Assembly (NCBI GenBank): GCA_020845975.1
Contig: JADLET010000144.1
Span: 1 to 45,873 of the forward strand
Direction of reading: 5' to 3'
Length of the DNA stretch: 45,873 nucleotides
Origin: Gammaproteobacteria bacterium
GTDB taxonomy: Bacteria > Pseudomonadota > Gammaproteobacteria > SZUA-140
This document shows positions 10,057 through 20,789 of this stretch, in pieces; position 1 is the stretch's first letter; each line of letters opens with the position of its first letter. The position numbers and the translations under genes are program-made. The notes under the pieces were generated by a model. It searched no databases and was not told the DNA's origin. It was given only the letters and a program-made list of their open reading frames with translations.

Positions 10057-10509
10057 TTATGAGTCCTTGTGCTTTTCTATATGATGCGCCACCGCGCGCA
10101 GGGCCAGTTCATAGCCCACGGCGCCCAGCCCGCTGATCACACCAGCCGCGAGGTCGGAGAAATACGACGTCCGGCGAAATGCCTCGCGCGCGTGGATATT
10201 GGACAAGTGCACCTCGATGAACGGCAACGCGGTGGCGGCGAGGGCATCCCGCAGGGCGACGCTGGTGTGCGTGAGGGCGGCGGGATTGATGATGATGAAC
10301 CGGATCGCCTCATCCAGGGCCTTATGTACCCGCTCGACAAGCTCATGCTCGGCATTGCTTTGAAAGAACTGCACCTTGAGCCCGAGATCCTTGGCCAGCG
10401 CCGTAAGCCGCTTGTTGATCTCGGGAAGGGATTGCGCGCCATAATGGCCGGGTTCCCGTCGCCCGAGGAGGTTCATGTTCGGTCCGTTCAGTACGAGGAT
10501 CGTCGCCAT
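10057..10509 (-). CDS. aroQ: type II 3-dehydroquinate dehydratase
   Basis: Dehydrates 3-dehydroquinate to 3-dehydroshikimate, third step of the shikimate pathway. The dodecameric type II family is clear: [18 protein letters not shown] at 7-24 with catalytic Tyr23, [31 protein letters not shown], and [14 protein letters not shown] with the catalytic His near 102. The ATG at 10509 gives the standard MATILVLNG start and 150 residues. An in-frame GTG at 10533 would add eight unrelated residues. The Shine-Dalgarno is weak. It heads the aroQ-accB-accC unit and is 178 nt from the gene upstream. Confidence 0.96.
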   Translation of the reverse strand: MATILVLNGPNMNLLGRREPGHYGAQSLPEINKRLTALAKDLGLKVQFFQSNAEHELVERVHKALDEAIRFIIINPAALTHTSVALRDALAATALPFIEVHLSNIHAREAFRRTSYFSDLAAGVISGLGAVGYELALRAVAHHIEKHKDS

Positions 10510-10711
10510 TAATTTTCTATCCGTTCCCGGCACGATAAGCGCTGATTTAGACCAATTACGGAAACATCATCCGGATCAGCCGGGGCTGTCGCCCGTTATG
10601 GCCGGTATTGTGCAATGCTGCCGGAGAAATGTCCATCTGACCCCGAAATCTCGACCCGATCGACGAAATTAGGGCCTGATCTTCGATATGTGACCAACCG
10701 TCACCAACTGC

Positions 10712-11287
10712 TCACAACAGATTCAGGATCATCTGCTCCGCGGAATCCCGCGTCAACTCGCCGTACTGCGCGTAGGCGATCTTGCCCGATCGGTCCACCA
10801 GCACGGTATAAGGAAGGATGCCGACATTGTTTCCATACGCCTCGGCCACGGCGATCGCGTTCGTGCCACCGATCAGGCTCGGGTAATTGGGCTCGAACCC
10901 CAATCCATCAAAAAACGCCGCCACCTGCGGTGCGGTGTCGAGAGCGATCCCGACGAACTGCACCCCATGCCCGGCATATTGCTTTTGCAGATCGACAAAG
11001 GCGGGTATCTCACGGACACACGGCTGACACCACGTAGCCCAGAAATTAACCACCAGCACCCGCCCATCCCACTCGCCCACGTCATGCGATAAACCAAGGG
11101 CATCAGGCAAGGTAAACGCCGGCCTGCCCTGGCCGACGACTGCGCTCGCGGACGAGCCGGTCTCGGATGATTCCCGGGACCCGCCCTGCAAATGCTGCCG
11201 ATAGAAAAAATTCATCGCCACCGCCGCCACCGCGACTACCACGATCAGCAGCAAAATCAGGTTGGAACGTTGCAGCGGGCCCGCCAT
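10712..11287 (-). CDS. membrane-anchored TlpA/ResA-type thioredoxin-fold protein
   Basis: A periplasmic thiol-disulfide reductase of 191 residues. One N-terminal membrane anchor (about 9-28, rich in L/V/A) is followed by a linker and the thioredoxin fold with active site WCQPC (86-90) and the cis-proline region GILPYTV. It starts 16 nt after dsbD, the usual source of electrons for such proteins, so it probably receives reductant from DsbD and reduces apocytochrome c or another exported thiol substrate. The exact partner is unknown, so no gene symbol is given. Confidence 0.9.
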   Translation of the reverse strand: MAGPLQRSNLILLLIVVVAVAAVAMNFFYRQHLQGGSRESSETGSSASAVVGQGRPAFTLPDALGLSHDVGEWDGRVLVVNFWATWCQPCVREIPAFVDLQKQYAGHGVQFVGIALDTAPQVAAFFDGLGFEPNYPSLIGGTNAIAVAEAYGNNVGILPYTVLVDRSGKIAYAQYGELTRDSAEQMILNLL

Positions 11288-11303
11288 CGGGGATCAGGGA
11301 GAG

Positions 11304-13163
11304 TTACATCAATGCCTGTTGAATATGGCGTGCAAATGCCTCGGGATCGGTATAACCGATCACGCGGAACGATCTCAACTCTTTGCCATCCGCGCCGAAA
11401 AACAATATCGCAGGCGGCCCGAAAAGTCCAAGCTGCTTGAGCAGTCCCTGATCAATCTCGTCATTCGCCGTCACATCCGCGCGCAGAAGCACGGCGCCGG
11501 CCAGCGCGGCTCGCACGCCGGGATCCGTGAAGGTGCGACGCTCCATGATCTTGCAGTCGACGCACCAGTCGGCGTAGAAATCCAGCATAACCGGCCGGCC
11601 ACCCGCCCGCGCCATGGCCTGCCGCAATCCTTCCGCGCCCTTGATCGTATCGAACTCCAGTGACTGAGCCGCCGTGGCGCTGCCCCCGGTGACCGAGGTC
11701 CCCTGCAAAGGCCGCAGTGGATCACCGCCGCCGCCAGCGGCGCCTATGATCAGCAGGACACCATAGATGAATACGATCAGCCCCGCACCTTTCCACAAGC
11801 GCCGCCAACCCGAGACTCCGGCCTCCATGCGGTCGAAGGCGCCCAGATAGACGGCCATGCCGACCAGCAGGACCGCCCACAGAATCATGCTGAACTGAGG
11901 CGGGACGATCCGGTCGAGGAACCAGATCGCCACGGCGAGCATCATGACACCGAAAACCGCCTTGACCGTCGTCATCCAGCCCCCCGCCTTCGGCAGCAGA
12001 CGACCGGCGGACGTACCAATCACCAGCAGCGGCAAGCCCATGCCCAGACTGAGCGCGAACAGTGATACCCCACCCAGTACGGCATCGCCACTGATCCCGA
12101 TGTACAGGAGGATTCCTGCCAGTGGGGCCGCCACGCAAGGCCCGACCACCAGCGCCGAAAGGAAGCCCATCACCGCGGCGCCTATATAGGTGCCCGCGGA
12201 CTGCCGGTTGCTGAAATCGTTCAGGCGCGCCTGCCAGCTGGCCGGCAACTGAAGCTGGTAGACATCGAACATGGCCAGGGCGAGCAGGACGAAAATGACA
12301 CTGATCCCGCCGAGGATCCAGGGGTTCTGAAACGCGGCCTGCAGGTTGTTGCCGAACAGGCCGGCCGCGACGCCGGCCAGGGTATAGGTCAGGGCCATTG
12401 CGAGCACATAACTCAAGGAGAGCAAAAATGCCTGGCGCGTCGTGACCTGGGTACGCTGCCCGATGATCAGACTGGACAGGATCGGGACCATCGGAAGGAC
12501 ACAGGGGGTGAAGGCCAGCAGCAATCCGAAACCGAAGAAACCGGCAAGGTTCAACCACAGGTTTCCCTCCGCCAGGGAACGCGCGATCTTGTCCTCCGCC
12601 GAGCCCTCGCCGACACCCGCCATCGCCGCCGCGCTACTGGCCACCGGTGCGGTGGCCGTCATGACCGGCAGCTCCAGACGCACTGTCCGCTTCATTGGCG
12701 GATAGCAAAATCCCTGATCCGCACACCCCTGGTATCCCACTTCCAGCGTGATCGTTGTCGGCGCCGCACCCTGTCGCTCCACCGGCACAGCGGCCTGCAT
12801 CGGTCCATGAAACACTTCCATGCGACCGAAATACTCATCCTCCTTGAACTCCCCCGGAGGAAACCGGGCCTCCCCCAGCGCGATGCCGACGGGAGATTCC
12901 GTCAATCGAAATGTGAATTTGTCGCGATAGAGGTAATAACCATCCGCGATCATCCAGCGCGCGGTGATCGTGCCGGGATCAGAGACATCTGCGGAAAAAA
13001 CGAAGGCGCGGTCCGGCTCGAGGAATTCAGGCCCGGCTCCGCCCAGGCCGAGCCGTTCACCGATGGAGGCAAGCGGAGAGGATGCGCCGACGTTTTCGGA
13101 GGCGAAACCGGCAGAGCAGATCAGCAGCGAGACCAGAAGGCCTAACACGGGAATCTTGATCAT
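11304..13163 (-). CDS. dsbD: thiol:disulfide interchange protein DsbD
   Basis: Moves electrons from cytoplasmic thioredoxin across the inner membrane to periplasmic reductases. The start at 13163 (MIKIPVLGLLVSLL) is chosen because it opens a signal peptide; an upstream in-frame extension looks non-coding. The resulting 619 residues hold all three parts. The periplasmic alpha domain has the CADQGFCYPP pair. The eight-helix beta domain has FTPCVLPMVP and GPCVAAPLAG. The C-terminal thioredoxin domain has WCVDC (Cys534 and Cys537). No clear Shine-Dalgarno precedes the ATG. It is followed by the TlpA-like gene and preceded by cutA on the same strand with a 256-nt gap. Confidence 0.95.
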   Translation of the reverse strand: MIKIPVLGLLVSLLICSAGFASENVGASSPLASIGERLGLGGAGPEFLEPDRAFVFSADVSDPGTITARWMIADGYYLYRDKFTFRLTESPVGIALGEARFPPGEFKEDEYFGRMEVFHGPMQAAVPVERQGAAPTTITLEVGYQGCADQGFCYPPMKRTVRLELPVMTATAPVASSAAAMAGVGEGSAEDKIARSLAEGNLWLNLAGFFGFGLLLAFTPCVLPMVPILSSLIIGQRTQVTTRQAFLLSLSYVLAMALTYTLAGVAAGLFGNNLQAAFQNPWILGGISVIFVLLALAMFDVYQLQLPASWQARLNDFSNRQSAGTYIGAAVMGFLSALVVGPCVAAPLAGILLYIGISGDAVLGGVSLFALSLGMGLPLLVIGTSAGRLLPKAGGWMTTVKAVFGVMMLAVAIWFLDRIVPPQFSMILWAVLLVGMAVYLGAFDRMEAGVSGWRRLWKGAGLIVFIYGVLLIIGAAGGGGDPLRPLQGTSVTGGSATAAQSLEFDTIKGAEGLRQAMARAGGRPVMLDFYADWCVDCKIMERRTFTDPGVRAALAGAVLLRADVTANDEIDQGLLKQLGLFGPPAILFFGADGKELRSFRVIGYTDPEAFARHIQQALM

Positions 13164-13387
13164 GGTATGCGCGAAACTCGGTAGAGACAGGAATGAAATC
13201 AGAGCGAGACGGGCAGAAGCTGACAACCCGTCGCCCGCACGCCGTAGACACGCGGACGTTGCACCAAGCGCGTCGAACAAAACGCCACAATACTAACACA
13301 TGTCCGACACAGGAATCGTGAGCATGAGAAACGCGGAAACCTGCCTATTGATGTCGGAAGCGCCTGTGAAAACTTGATCACGCTGTC

Positions 13388-13404
13388 CTGGTTATGCCAA
13401 CCAG
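13388..13404 (-). terminator. weak hairpin after cutA
   Basis: CTGGTT (13388-13393) pairs with AACCAG (13399-13404), and outer CGCTG/CAGCG can extend it. It lies about 16 nt past the cutA stop on the minus strand, with only a short distant T-run. Partial termination between cutA and dsbD is possible. Confidence 0.3.
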
Positions 13405-13419
13405 CGCACATCGTTTTCA

Positions 13420-13746
13420 TCAGCCTGCGCGGCAATTCTCCGCGACCCAGGCGAGGTACGCCGATGACCCGGCCGCGATATCCAGGGCGATGATCTCGGG
13501 CAGCTCATAGGGATGAGAGGTGCGAATCCGCTCCTCGAGCCGCGGGTATACTGTCCGCGCCACCTTGATCAGCAGCAATACCTCGTTCCCTTCTTCAATT
13601 ACGCCCTTCCAGCGGTAGATGGAACGGAGACCAGGAACGATATTGACGCAGGCCGCAAGCTGCTCATCAATCAGCGCCCCGGCGAACTCACGCGCCGCCG
13701 TCTCATGCGGATACGTGGTGAGAACGAGATAGTGGTCCGCAGGCAT
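13420..13746 (-). CDS. cutA: divalent-cation tolerance protein CutA
   Basis: Small trimeric ferredoxin-like protein linked to copper and divalent-metal tolerance; its mechanism is not settled for the family. The 108 residues from MPADHYLVLTTYP match the usual length of about 105-115. Family marks are ACVNIVPGLRSIYRWKG and SHPYELPEIIALDI. An ATG four codons upstream (13758) is equally possible, and the Shine-Dalgarno is weak for both. It diverges from fxsA about 55 nt away. A cutA-dsbD neighbourhood beside groESL is common in gammaproteobacteria. Confidence 0.93.
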   Translation of the reverse strand: MPADHYLVLTTYPHETAAREFAGALIDEQLAACVNIVPGLRSIYRWKGVIEEGNEVLLLIKVARTVYPRLEERIRTSHPYELPEIIALDIAAGSSAYLAWVAENCRAG

Positions 13747-13801
13747 GCGCTTCAACATACACCATCGGTGACGGCGATCAAAGGTGTTATAGTGGCAACG
13801 C

Positions 13802-14248
13802 ATGGCTTATCTGATCCTGCCCCTGATCATCGCGTTTCCGCTGCTCGAACTGTATGTCCTGATCAAGGCAGGCGGCATGCTCGGCGCGATACCCACCATA
13901 GCCCTCGCGGTCTTCTCGGCCGTGCTGGGAGCCCTGCTGCTGCGCTGGCAGGGATGGGTGGCCCTGCAGCGGGTGCGCGCCACCCTCGCCCGCGGCGAAT
14001 TGCCGGCGCGGGAGTTGCTTGACGGCCTGTTCGTGCTGATCAGCGGGGTGCTGTTGCTGATCCCCGGCTTCATTTCCGACTTTCTCGGGCTCCTCTGCCT
14101 GATCCCCGCCGTGCGCCGGATTCTCGTCCGGACCGTGATGCCCACGCCGCCACGCACCCCCGACAACCGCCAGGCGGCGCCCGCCAGCGGGGGGCGCCGC
14201 CCCCGCGTCATCGAGGGCGAGTACTGGAAGGAACAGATCAAAGATTGA
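13802..14248 (+). CDS. fxsA: FxsA family membrane protein
   Basis: A 148-residue inner-membrane protein whose E. coli relative, when overproduced, relieves F-plasmid exclusion of phage T7; its normal role is unknown. Hydrophobic segments are seen at about 3-20, 25-45 and 75-100, with the family pattern LIxxPLLELYVLIKAGGMLGA at the start and a charged, Pro-rich cytoplasmic tail (VMPTPPRTPDN...). It sits just upstream of groESL, a frequent arrangement, but has its own start about 55 nt from divergent cutA. Confidence 0.92.
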   Translation: MAYLILPLIIAFPLLELYVLIKAGGMLGAIPTIALAVFSAVLGALLLRWQGWVALQRVRATLARGELPARELLDGLFVLISGVLLLIPGFISDFLGLLCLIPAVRRILVRTVMPTPPRTPDNRQAAPASGGRRPRVIEGEYWKEQIKD

Positions 14249-14277
14249 TCGATTGCAGGTTCTGCCGAGCAAGCCCC

Positions 14278-14308
14278 CTTGACTCCCGCGCGACCGCCCC
14301 TATTATTA
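14278..14308 (+). promoter_or_regulatory. groESL promoter with overlapping sigma70- and sigma32-like elements
   Basis: TTGACT (14279-14284) and TATTAT (14301-14306) are separated by 16 nt, a good vegetative promoter. The same DNA holds CTTGACT and, 12 nt on, CCCCTATTA, which resembles the heat-shock sigma32 pattern. The CIRCE operator begins immediately after, near the expected transcription start. Confidence 0.65.
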
Positions 14309-14335
14309 CTGGCACTCACAGGGAATGAGTGCTAA
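14309..14335 (+). promoter_or_regulatory. CIRCE operator (HrcA binding site)
   Basis: CTGGCACTC (14309-14317), nine spacer bases, and GAGTGCTAA (14327-14335). The right arm matches the CIRCE consensus exactly and the left arm at seven of nine positions. It predicts repression of groESL by HrcA, released by heat or unfolded protein. Confidence 0.88.
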
Positions 14336-14405
14336 GGATCTTGCGAATTCGTCGCCTTGAGCGACACTAATTAATTGTTTCATAAATAAATATGGAGGCA
14401 TCCAC

Positions 14406-16374
<1,969 letters not shown>

Positions 16375-16413
16375 GCAAGCGCTGGCGCAAGCCGGTTCGC
16401 TGGAAAGCAGAAA

Positions 16414-16446
16414 GCCCCGCCGGGCGATGCCGGGCGGGGCTTTTTT
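16414..16446 (+). terminator. groESL intrinsic terminator
   Basis: GCCCCGCC (16414-16421) pairs with GGCGGGGC (16433-16440), followed directly by six T. On the minus strand the stem is followed by CTTTCTGCTTT, so it may also help end pilU transcription. Confidence 0.93.
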
Positions 16447-16461
16447 ATGCGATATCGTTCG

Positions 16462-17610
16462 CTATGAATGAGAGATCGCCCGATATCCCCTGTCGTCATC
16501 CTCGCTGTCCTCCAGACGCAGTCCGTTTACCTCCGCGCTCTTCTCGACATCCTTCTCTTCCAGGTCGATGCGCAGGCGGAGGTTGTTCTGGGAATCGGCA
16601 TTCCGCAGCGCCTCTTCATAGGAGATGCGTCCAGCCTTGTAAAGCTTGTACAAGGCGCCGTCGAAGGTCTGCATCCCTAGATTCTCCGACTTCTCCATGA
16701 TCTCCTTGATCTTGTGCACCTCGCCCTTGAGGATCAGATCGCTGACCAGCGGGGTGCCCAGCAGGATCTCGAAGGCCGCGGCGCGCTTGCCATCCAGGGC
16801 GGGAACCAGTCGCTGCGACACGATACCGCGCACGTTGAGCGACAGATCCATCAGCAACTGGTTGCGGCGGTCTTCCGGAAAAAAGTTGATGATGCGATCG
16901 AAGGCCTGGTTGGCGTTGTTCGCATGCAGGGTGGAGATAGCGAGGTGGCCGGTCTCGGCGAAGGAGATCGCGTACTCCATGGTATCGCGGTCACGCACCT
17001 CGCCGATGAGGATCACATCCGGCGCCTGACGCAGGGTGTTTTTCAGGGCATCTTCATAGGTAGCGGTGTCGTCACCCACCTCGCGCTGGGTAATGATGGA
17101 GCGCTTGTGGTTATGGATGTATTCGATTGGATCCTCAATGGTGACGATATGGCCTGCGCTGGTGCTGTTGCGGTAATCGATCATTGAGGCCAGCGAAGTC
17201 GACTTACCCGAGCCGGTGGCGCCGACGAACAGGATCAGACCGCGCTTCTGCATCACCAGCTTGCTCAGGATCGGAGGCAGACCCAATTCCTCCATGCTGG
17301 GAATCTTGACCTTGATGTTACGGATCACGAGCCCGATGTGATTGCGCTGCTTGAAGATATTGACGCGGAAACGCCCGATGTTCGGGTCGGCAACCGCGAG
17401 ATTCATCTCTGGACTCCTTTCGAAGGCCGCCTGCTGCTCCGCATCCATTAATTTATATGCGATCAATTTGGTTGCGCCCGGCGGGATGGGCGACTTGTCG
17501 ATCGGCTTGATCTGTCCATGGATGCGCATTGAGGGTGGGGCCCCGACCGTCAGAAACAGATCGGACCCCTCTTTTGCGACCATTAACTTCAGATAATCGG
17601 TAAATTCCAT
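16462..17610 (-). CDS. pilU: type IV pilus retraction ATPase, PilU type
   Basis: Cytoplasmic hexameric ATPase that assists pilus retraction (twitching, adhesion, DNA uptake), usually working with PilT. The 382 residues match PilU rather than the shorter PilT (about 345). Walker A GATGSGKS is at 130-137, followed by the Asp-box region TIEDPIEYIHNHKRSIITQREVG, Walker B around DVILIGEVRD, and the His-box AETGHLAISTLHANNA. The acidic C-terminal tail (LEDSEDDD) is PilU-like. AGAGG lies 5 nt before the ATG. No other pilus gene is in the window; pilT would be expected elsewhere. Confidence 0.92.
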   Translation of the reverse strand: MEFTDYLKLMVAKEGSDLFLTVGAPPSMRIHGQIKPIDKSPIPPGATKLIAYKLMDAEQQAAFERSPEMNLAVADPNIGRFRVNIFKQRNHIGLVIRNIKVKIPSMEELGLPPILSKLVMQKRGLILFVGATGSGKSTSLASMIDYRNSTSAGHIVTIEDPIEYIHNHKRSIITQREVGDDTATYEDALKNTLRQAPDVILIGEVRDRDTMEYAISFAETGHLAISTLHANNANQAFDRIINFFPEDRRNQLLMDLSLNVRGIVSQRLVPALDGKRAAAFEILLGTPLVSDLILKGEVHKIKEIMEKSENLGMQTFDGALYKLYKAGRISYEEALRNADSQNNLRLRIDLEEKDVEKSAEVNGLRLEDSEDDDRGYRAISHS

Positions 17611-17729
17611 GAATGCCTCTTCGCCGGCCAGGGTATGAAGAATTTGGCTGCTCCTCCGGTGTTACTATCGACTGGAGCTCAATCCGGCTTGAGCGACCGG
17701 GTTCTCACTTCCCGGCCGTGACGCGCCGG

Positions 17730-17758
17730 TTGCCGGGGCACGACCGGTCTTTTATGCT
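17730..17758 (+). promoter_or_regulatory. candidate glnE promoter, predicts a leaderless transcript
   Basis: TTGCCG (17730-17735) and TATGCT (17753-17758) are spaced by exactly 17 nt. The expected start falls on or beside the glnE ATG at 17765, which has no Shine-Dalgarno. Confidence 0.4.
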
Positions 17759-17764
17759 GTACAC

Positions 17765-20692
17765 ATGAAATCTTCCCACCCTGCAGCGGGCCCCGCGCAC
17801 CGCACCCTTGCCGACAACCTGCTGCCTCCCGCCCTGCAACAGAAGATCGAGTTGTACTGGGAGCAATACGCCGCCGCCGCGCAAGAGCACGGCATACCGC
17901 TGCCACGGCATCCTGAAACTCTGGGGGTGCTGCGCCGGGTATGGGCCTACAGCGGATTCGTGGCGCACAATTCGATTGAAGACCCGGCGCTGTTGCAAGA
18001 ACTGCTGGAAAGCGGCGATCTGCTGCTGGGCTACACGTCCGATCGCTATGCGCAACTGACCGCGCGGGCGTTGTCGAAGCTGCGCGGCGAGGGCGACCTG
18101 GACCGCACGCTGCGTGGCCTGCGGCGCCGGGAAATGACGCGCATTGCCTGGCGCGATCTCGCGGGCTGGGCCAGCCTGGAGGAAACACTGCGCGAACTGT
18201 CCCGGCTCGCGGAGGCGTTGATCGACGGCGCCGCGGGCTGGTTGCATGCGAACCTCGCGCGAACCCGGGGTGCGCCGCACGGAATGAAGACCGGCGCATC
18301 GCAAAGCCTGGTCGTCCTCGGCATGGGAAAACTCGGCGCCTATGAGCTCAATTTTTCTTCCGATATCGATCTCATATTCGCCTACCCGGAAGAGGGCACC
18401 ACCCGCGGCCGGCGTCCGCACGTGTATAACGAGGAATTCTTCACCGAGCTCGGCAAGCAACTGATCCGCTGCCTCAGCACTCCGACCGAAGACGGCTTTG
18501 TCTTTCGCACCGACATGCGCCTGCGCCCGTTCGGGAACAGTGGTCCGCTGGTGATGAGCTTTGAACAGATGGAGGATTACTACCAGTCACAGGGCCGGGA
18601 ATGGGAACGCTATGCCATGATCAAGGCGCGTCCTGTCGCGGGGGATCGTACGCAAGGCCGTCTGCTGCTCCAGTCATTACGCCCGTTTGTCTATCGCCGC
18701 TATCTGGATTTCAATGTGTTCGAATCCCTGCGTGAGATGAAGGCGCTGATCAACCAGGAAGTGGCCAAACGCGACCTGGAGGACAACATCAAGCTTGGAC
18801 CGGGCGGTATCCGCGAGATCGAATTCATCGGCCAGACTTTTCAGTTGATACGCGGCGGCCGCGAACCCGCCCTCCAGGAACAGCAAATCCTGCTCATTCT
18901 GCGCCGGCTCGCCTCCGCCGGCCACCTGCCCGAGGAGGCGGCGACCGAACTGGAAAGCGCCTATCATTTCCTCCGCCGAGCGGAAAACCGCCTGCAGATG
19001 GCGGCCGATCAGCAGACACATCAGCTGCCGGACGACGCGACAGGACGCCAGTGTCTCGCCCTCTCGATGGGCTTTCCTGGCTGGGAAGAGTTTTCCCTCG
19101 CGCTCGACCGGCACCGCGCATGCGTGCAACGCCACTTCAACAAGGTGTTCAACATGCCGCGGCGGGAAGCCGGGGCAGCGGCGTCCACGGAAACGACGAC
19201 GCCGGATTACGCCGCCCTTTGGTCCGGCACACTGAACGAAGAGCGGGGAATTGCCTTGCTGACGCATGCCGGATATCTGGACAGCGGGGAAATCCGCCGT
19301 CGCCTCGGCCTGCTGCGCGACGGCCACGTCTATCGCGCGCTCAGCGAACGCGGGCGCGCGCGCATGGATCGTGTCATACCGCCCCTGCTCGAGGCAGCAG
19401 CCGCGACACCACGACCCGACATCACCCTGGTCCGCCTGCTCGATCTGATCGAACAGATCGCGCGCCGTACGGCCTATCTGGCCCTGCTGGGCGAAAATCC
19501 CGTGGTGCTGACCCAGCTGGTCCGCCTGTGCGCAGCGAGCCCCTGGATCTCGGACATGCTGGCGCAGCAGCCCCTGCTGCTCGACGAACTGATCGACCCG
19601 CGCACCCTCTACGCCCCGCTGGACCGCAACGCGCTCGGGCACGAACTGCGGATTTCGCTGGGGGCAATCGCACCCGACGATCTCGAACAGCAGATGGAAA
19701 CCCTGCGTCACTTCAAGCAATCGAATGTGCTGCGCGTCGCCGCCGCGGATGTCATGGAGGCGATCCCCCTGATGGTCGTCAGCGATCATCTGACCGAAAT
19801 CGCCGAGGTCGTGCTCGCGGAGGTGCTGAAGCTGGCCGCAGGCCACCTGGCGCGACGCGGGCCTGGCGCCGGCCTGCCGCTCGAGCGCGGCTTTGCCATC
19901 GTTGCCTACGGCAAGCTCGGCGGCATCGAACTGGGCTACGGTTCCGATCTCGACCTGGTGTTTCTGCACGCGGCGGACCATGAGCCCGCGCTGGCGCAGG
20001 GCTATGCCCGCCTTGCGCAGCGCATCATCCACCTGCTCAATACCCATACCCCGGCCGGTATCCTCTACGAGGTCGACCTGCGTCTGCGTCCCAGCGGCAG
20101 TTCCGGCCTGCTGGTCAGCTCCCTCGCCGCCTTCGAAGACTACCAGCGCGATGCCGCCTGGACCTGGGAGCACCAGGCGCTGGTGCGCGCCCGCGTGGTC
20201 GCCGGCGATCCCGCCGTGGCGGCGGAATTCGACCGCATCCGCGCATCCACCCTGGCGCGCCCGCGCGACACCGGCCGCTTGCGTGGCGAGGTCAATGACA
20301 TGCGCGAACGCATGCGGCGCGAGCTCGCTCGCGGCGGGGCGGGGCGTTTCGATCTCAAGCAGGACGGCGGCGGGATCGCCGACATCGAGTTCATCGTCCA
20401 GTACGCGGTACTGCGCTGGGCAAGCGAACACCCGGAACTGCTGCGCTGGACCGATAACATCCGCCTGCTCGAAACCCTGTCCCGCCTTGGCCTGCTTCCT
20501 GCGAACGATGCCCGCCTGCTTACCGAGGCCTACCGCTACTACCGCGCCGTGGTACACCGCCTGGCCCTGCAGGAGATAGAAGGCGCCGTGGTAGACGCCC
20601 CCGAATTTGGCACCCGGCGCGCGGACGTGGTGCGTATATGGAACGAACTCCTGTCACCGGCGGATAACCAGAAAACCGGGGGCAGACAGTGA
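17765..20692 (+). CDS. glnE: bifunctional glutamine synthetase adenylyltransferase/adenylyl-removing enzyme
   Basis: Adds or removes AMP on glutamine synthetase in response to PII and glutamine, so it sets nitrogen assimilation. The 975 residues hold two nucleotidyltransferase domains. The N-terminal adenylyl-removing domain carries SSDIDLIFAY near residue 197, and the C-terminal adenylyltransferase domain carries GYGSDLDLVFLH near 723, each with the metal-binding DxD. Linker markers include GPGGIREIEFIGQ and, in the second half, LKQDGGGIADIEFIVQY. Divergent from pilU. ilvE follows after a 97-nt gap, as in Pseudomonas. The start has no Shine-Dalgarno but fits the family length. Confidence 0.97.
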   Translation: MKSSHPAAGPAHRTLADNLLPPALQQKIELYWEQYAAAAQEHGIPLPRHPETLGVLRRVWAYSGFVAHNSIEDPALLQELLESGDLLLGYTSDRYAQLTARALSKLRGEGDLDRTLRGLRRREMTRIAWRDLAGWASLEETLRELSRLAEALIDGAAGWLHANLARTRGAPHGMKTGASQSLVVLGMGKLGAYELNFSSDIDLIFAYPEEGTTRGRRPHVYNEEFFTELGKQLIRCLSTPTEDGFVFRTDMRLRPFGNSGPLVMSFEQMEDYYQSQGREWERYAMIKARPVAGDRTQGRLLLQSLRPFVYRRYLDFNVFESLREMKALINQEVAKRDLEDNIKLGPGGIREIEFIGQTFQLIRGGREPALQEQQILLILRRLASAGHLPEEAATELESAYHFLRRAENRLQMAADQQTHQLPDDATGRQCLALSMGFPGWEEFSLALDRHRACVQRHFNKVFNMPRREAGAAASTETTTPDYAALWSGTLNEERGIALLTHAGYLDSGEIRRRLGLLRDGHVYRALSERGRARMDRVIPPLLEAAAATPRPDITLVRLLDLIEQIARRTAYLALLGENPVVLTQLVRLCAASPWISDMLAQQPLLLDELIDPRTLYAPLDRNALGHELRISLGAIAPDDLEQQMETLRHFKQSNVLRVAAADVMEAIPLMVVSDHLTEIAEVVLAEVLKLAAGHLARRGPGAGLPLERGFAIVAYGKLGGIELGYGSDLDLVFLHAADHEPALAQGYARLAQRIIHLLNTHTPAGILYEVDLRLRPSGSSGLLVSSLAAFEDYQRDAAWTWEHQALVRARVVAGDPAVAAEFDRIRASTLARPRDTGRLRGEVNDMRERMRRELARGGAGRFDLKQDGGGIADIEFIVQYAVLRWASEHPELLRWTDNIRLLETLSRLGLLPANDARLLTEAYRYYRAVVHRLALQEIEGAVVDAPEFGTRRADVVRIWNELLSPADNQKTGGRQ

Positions 20693-20789
20693 AAACCGGC
20701 TCGAATTTCGTTACAATCGACCGCTCCCACCCGTCGCTGGATGGGATTCTCCCTCGAATCACTTAAAGATTGAATGCAGGAGCTTTCGC

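Noticed and set aside
10534..10711. Possible promoter or repeat (GTGAC/GTCAC, GGGGTCAGATGGAC) between tlpA-like and aroQ.
   Set aside because: Arms are only 5 bp and no -35/-10 pair fits; nothing firm to annotate.
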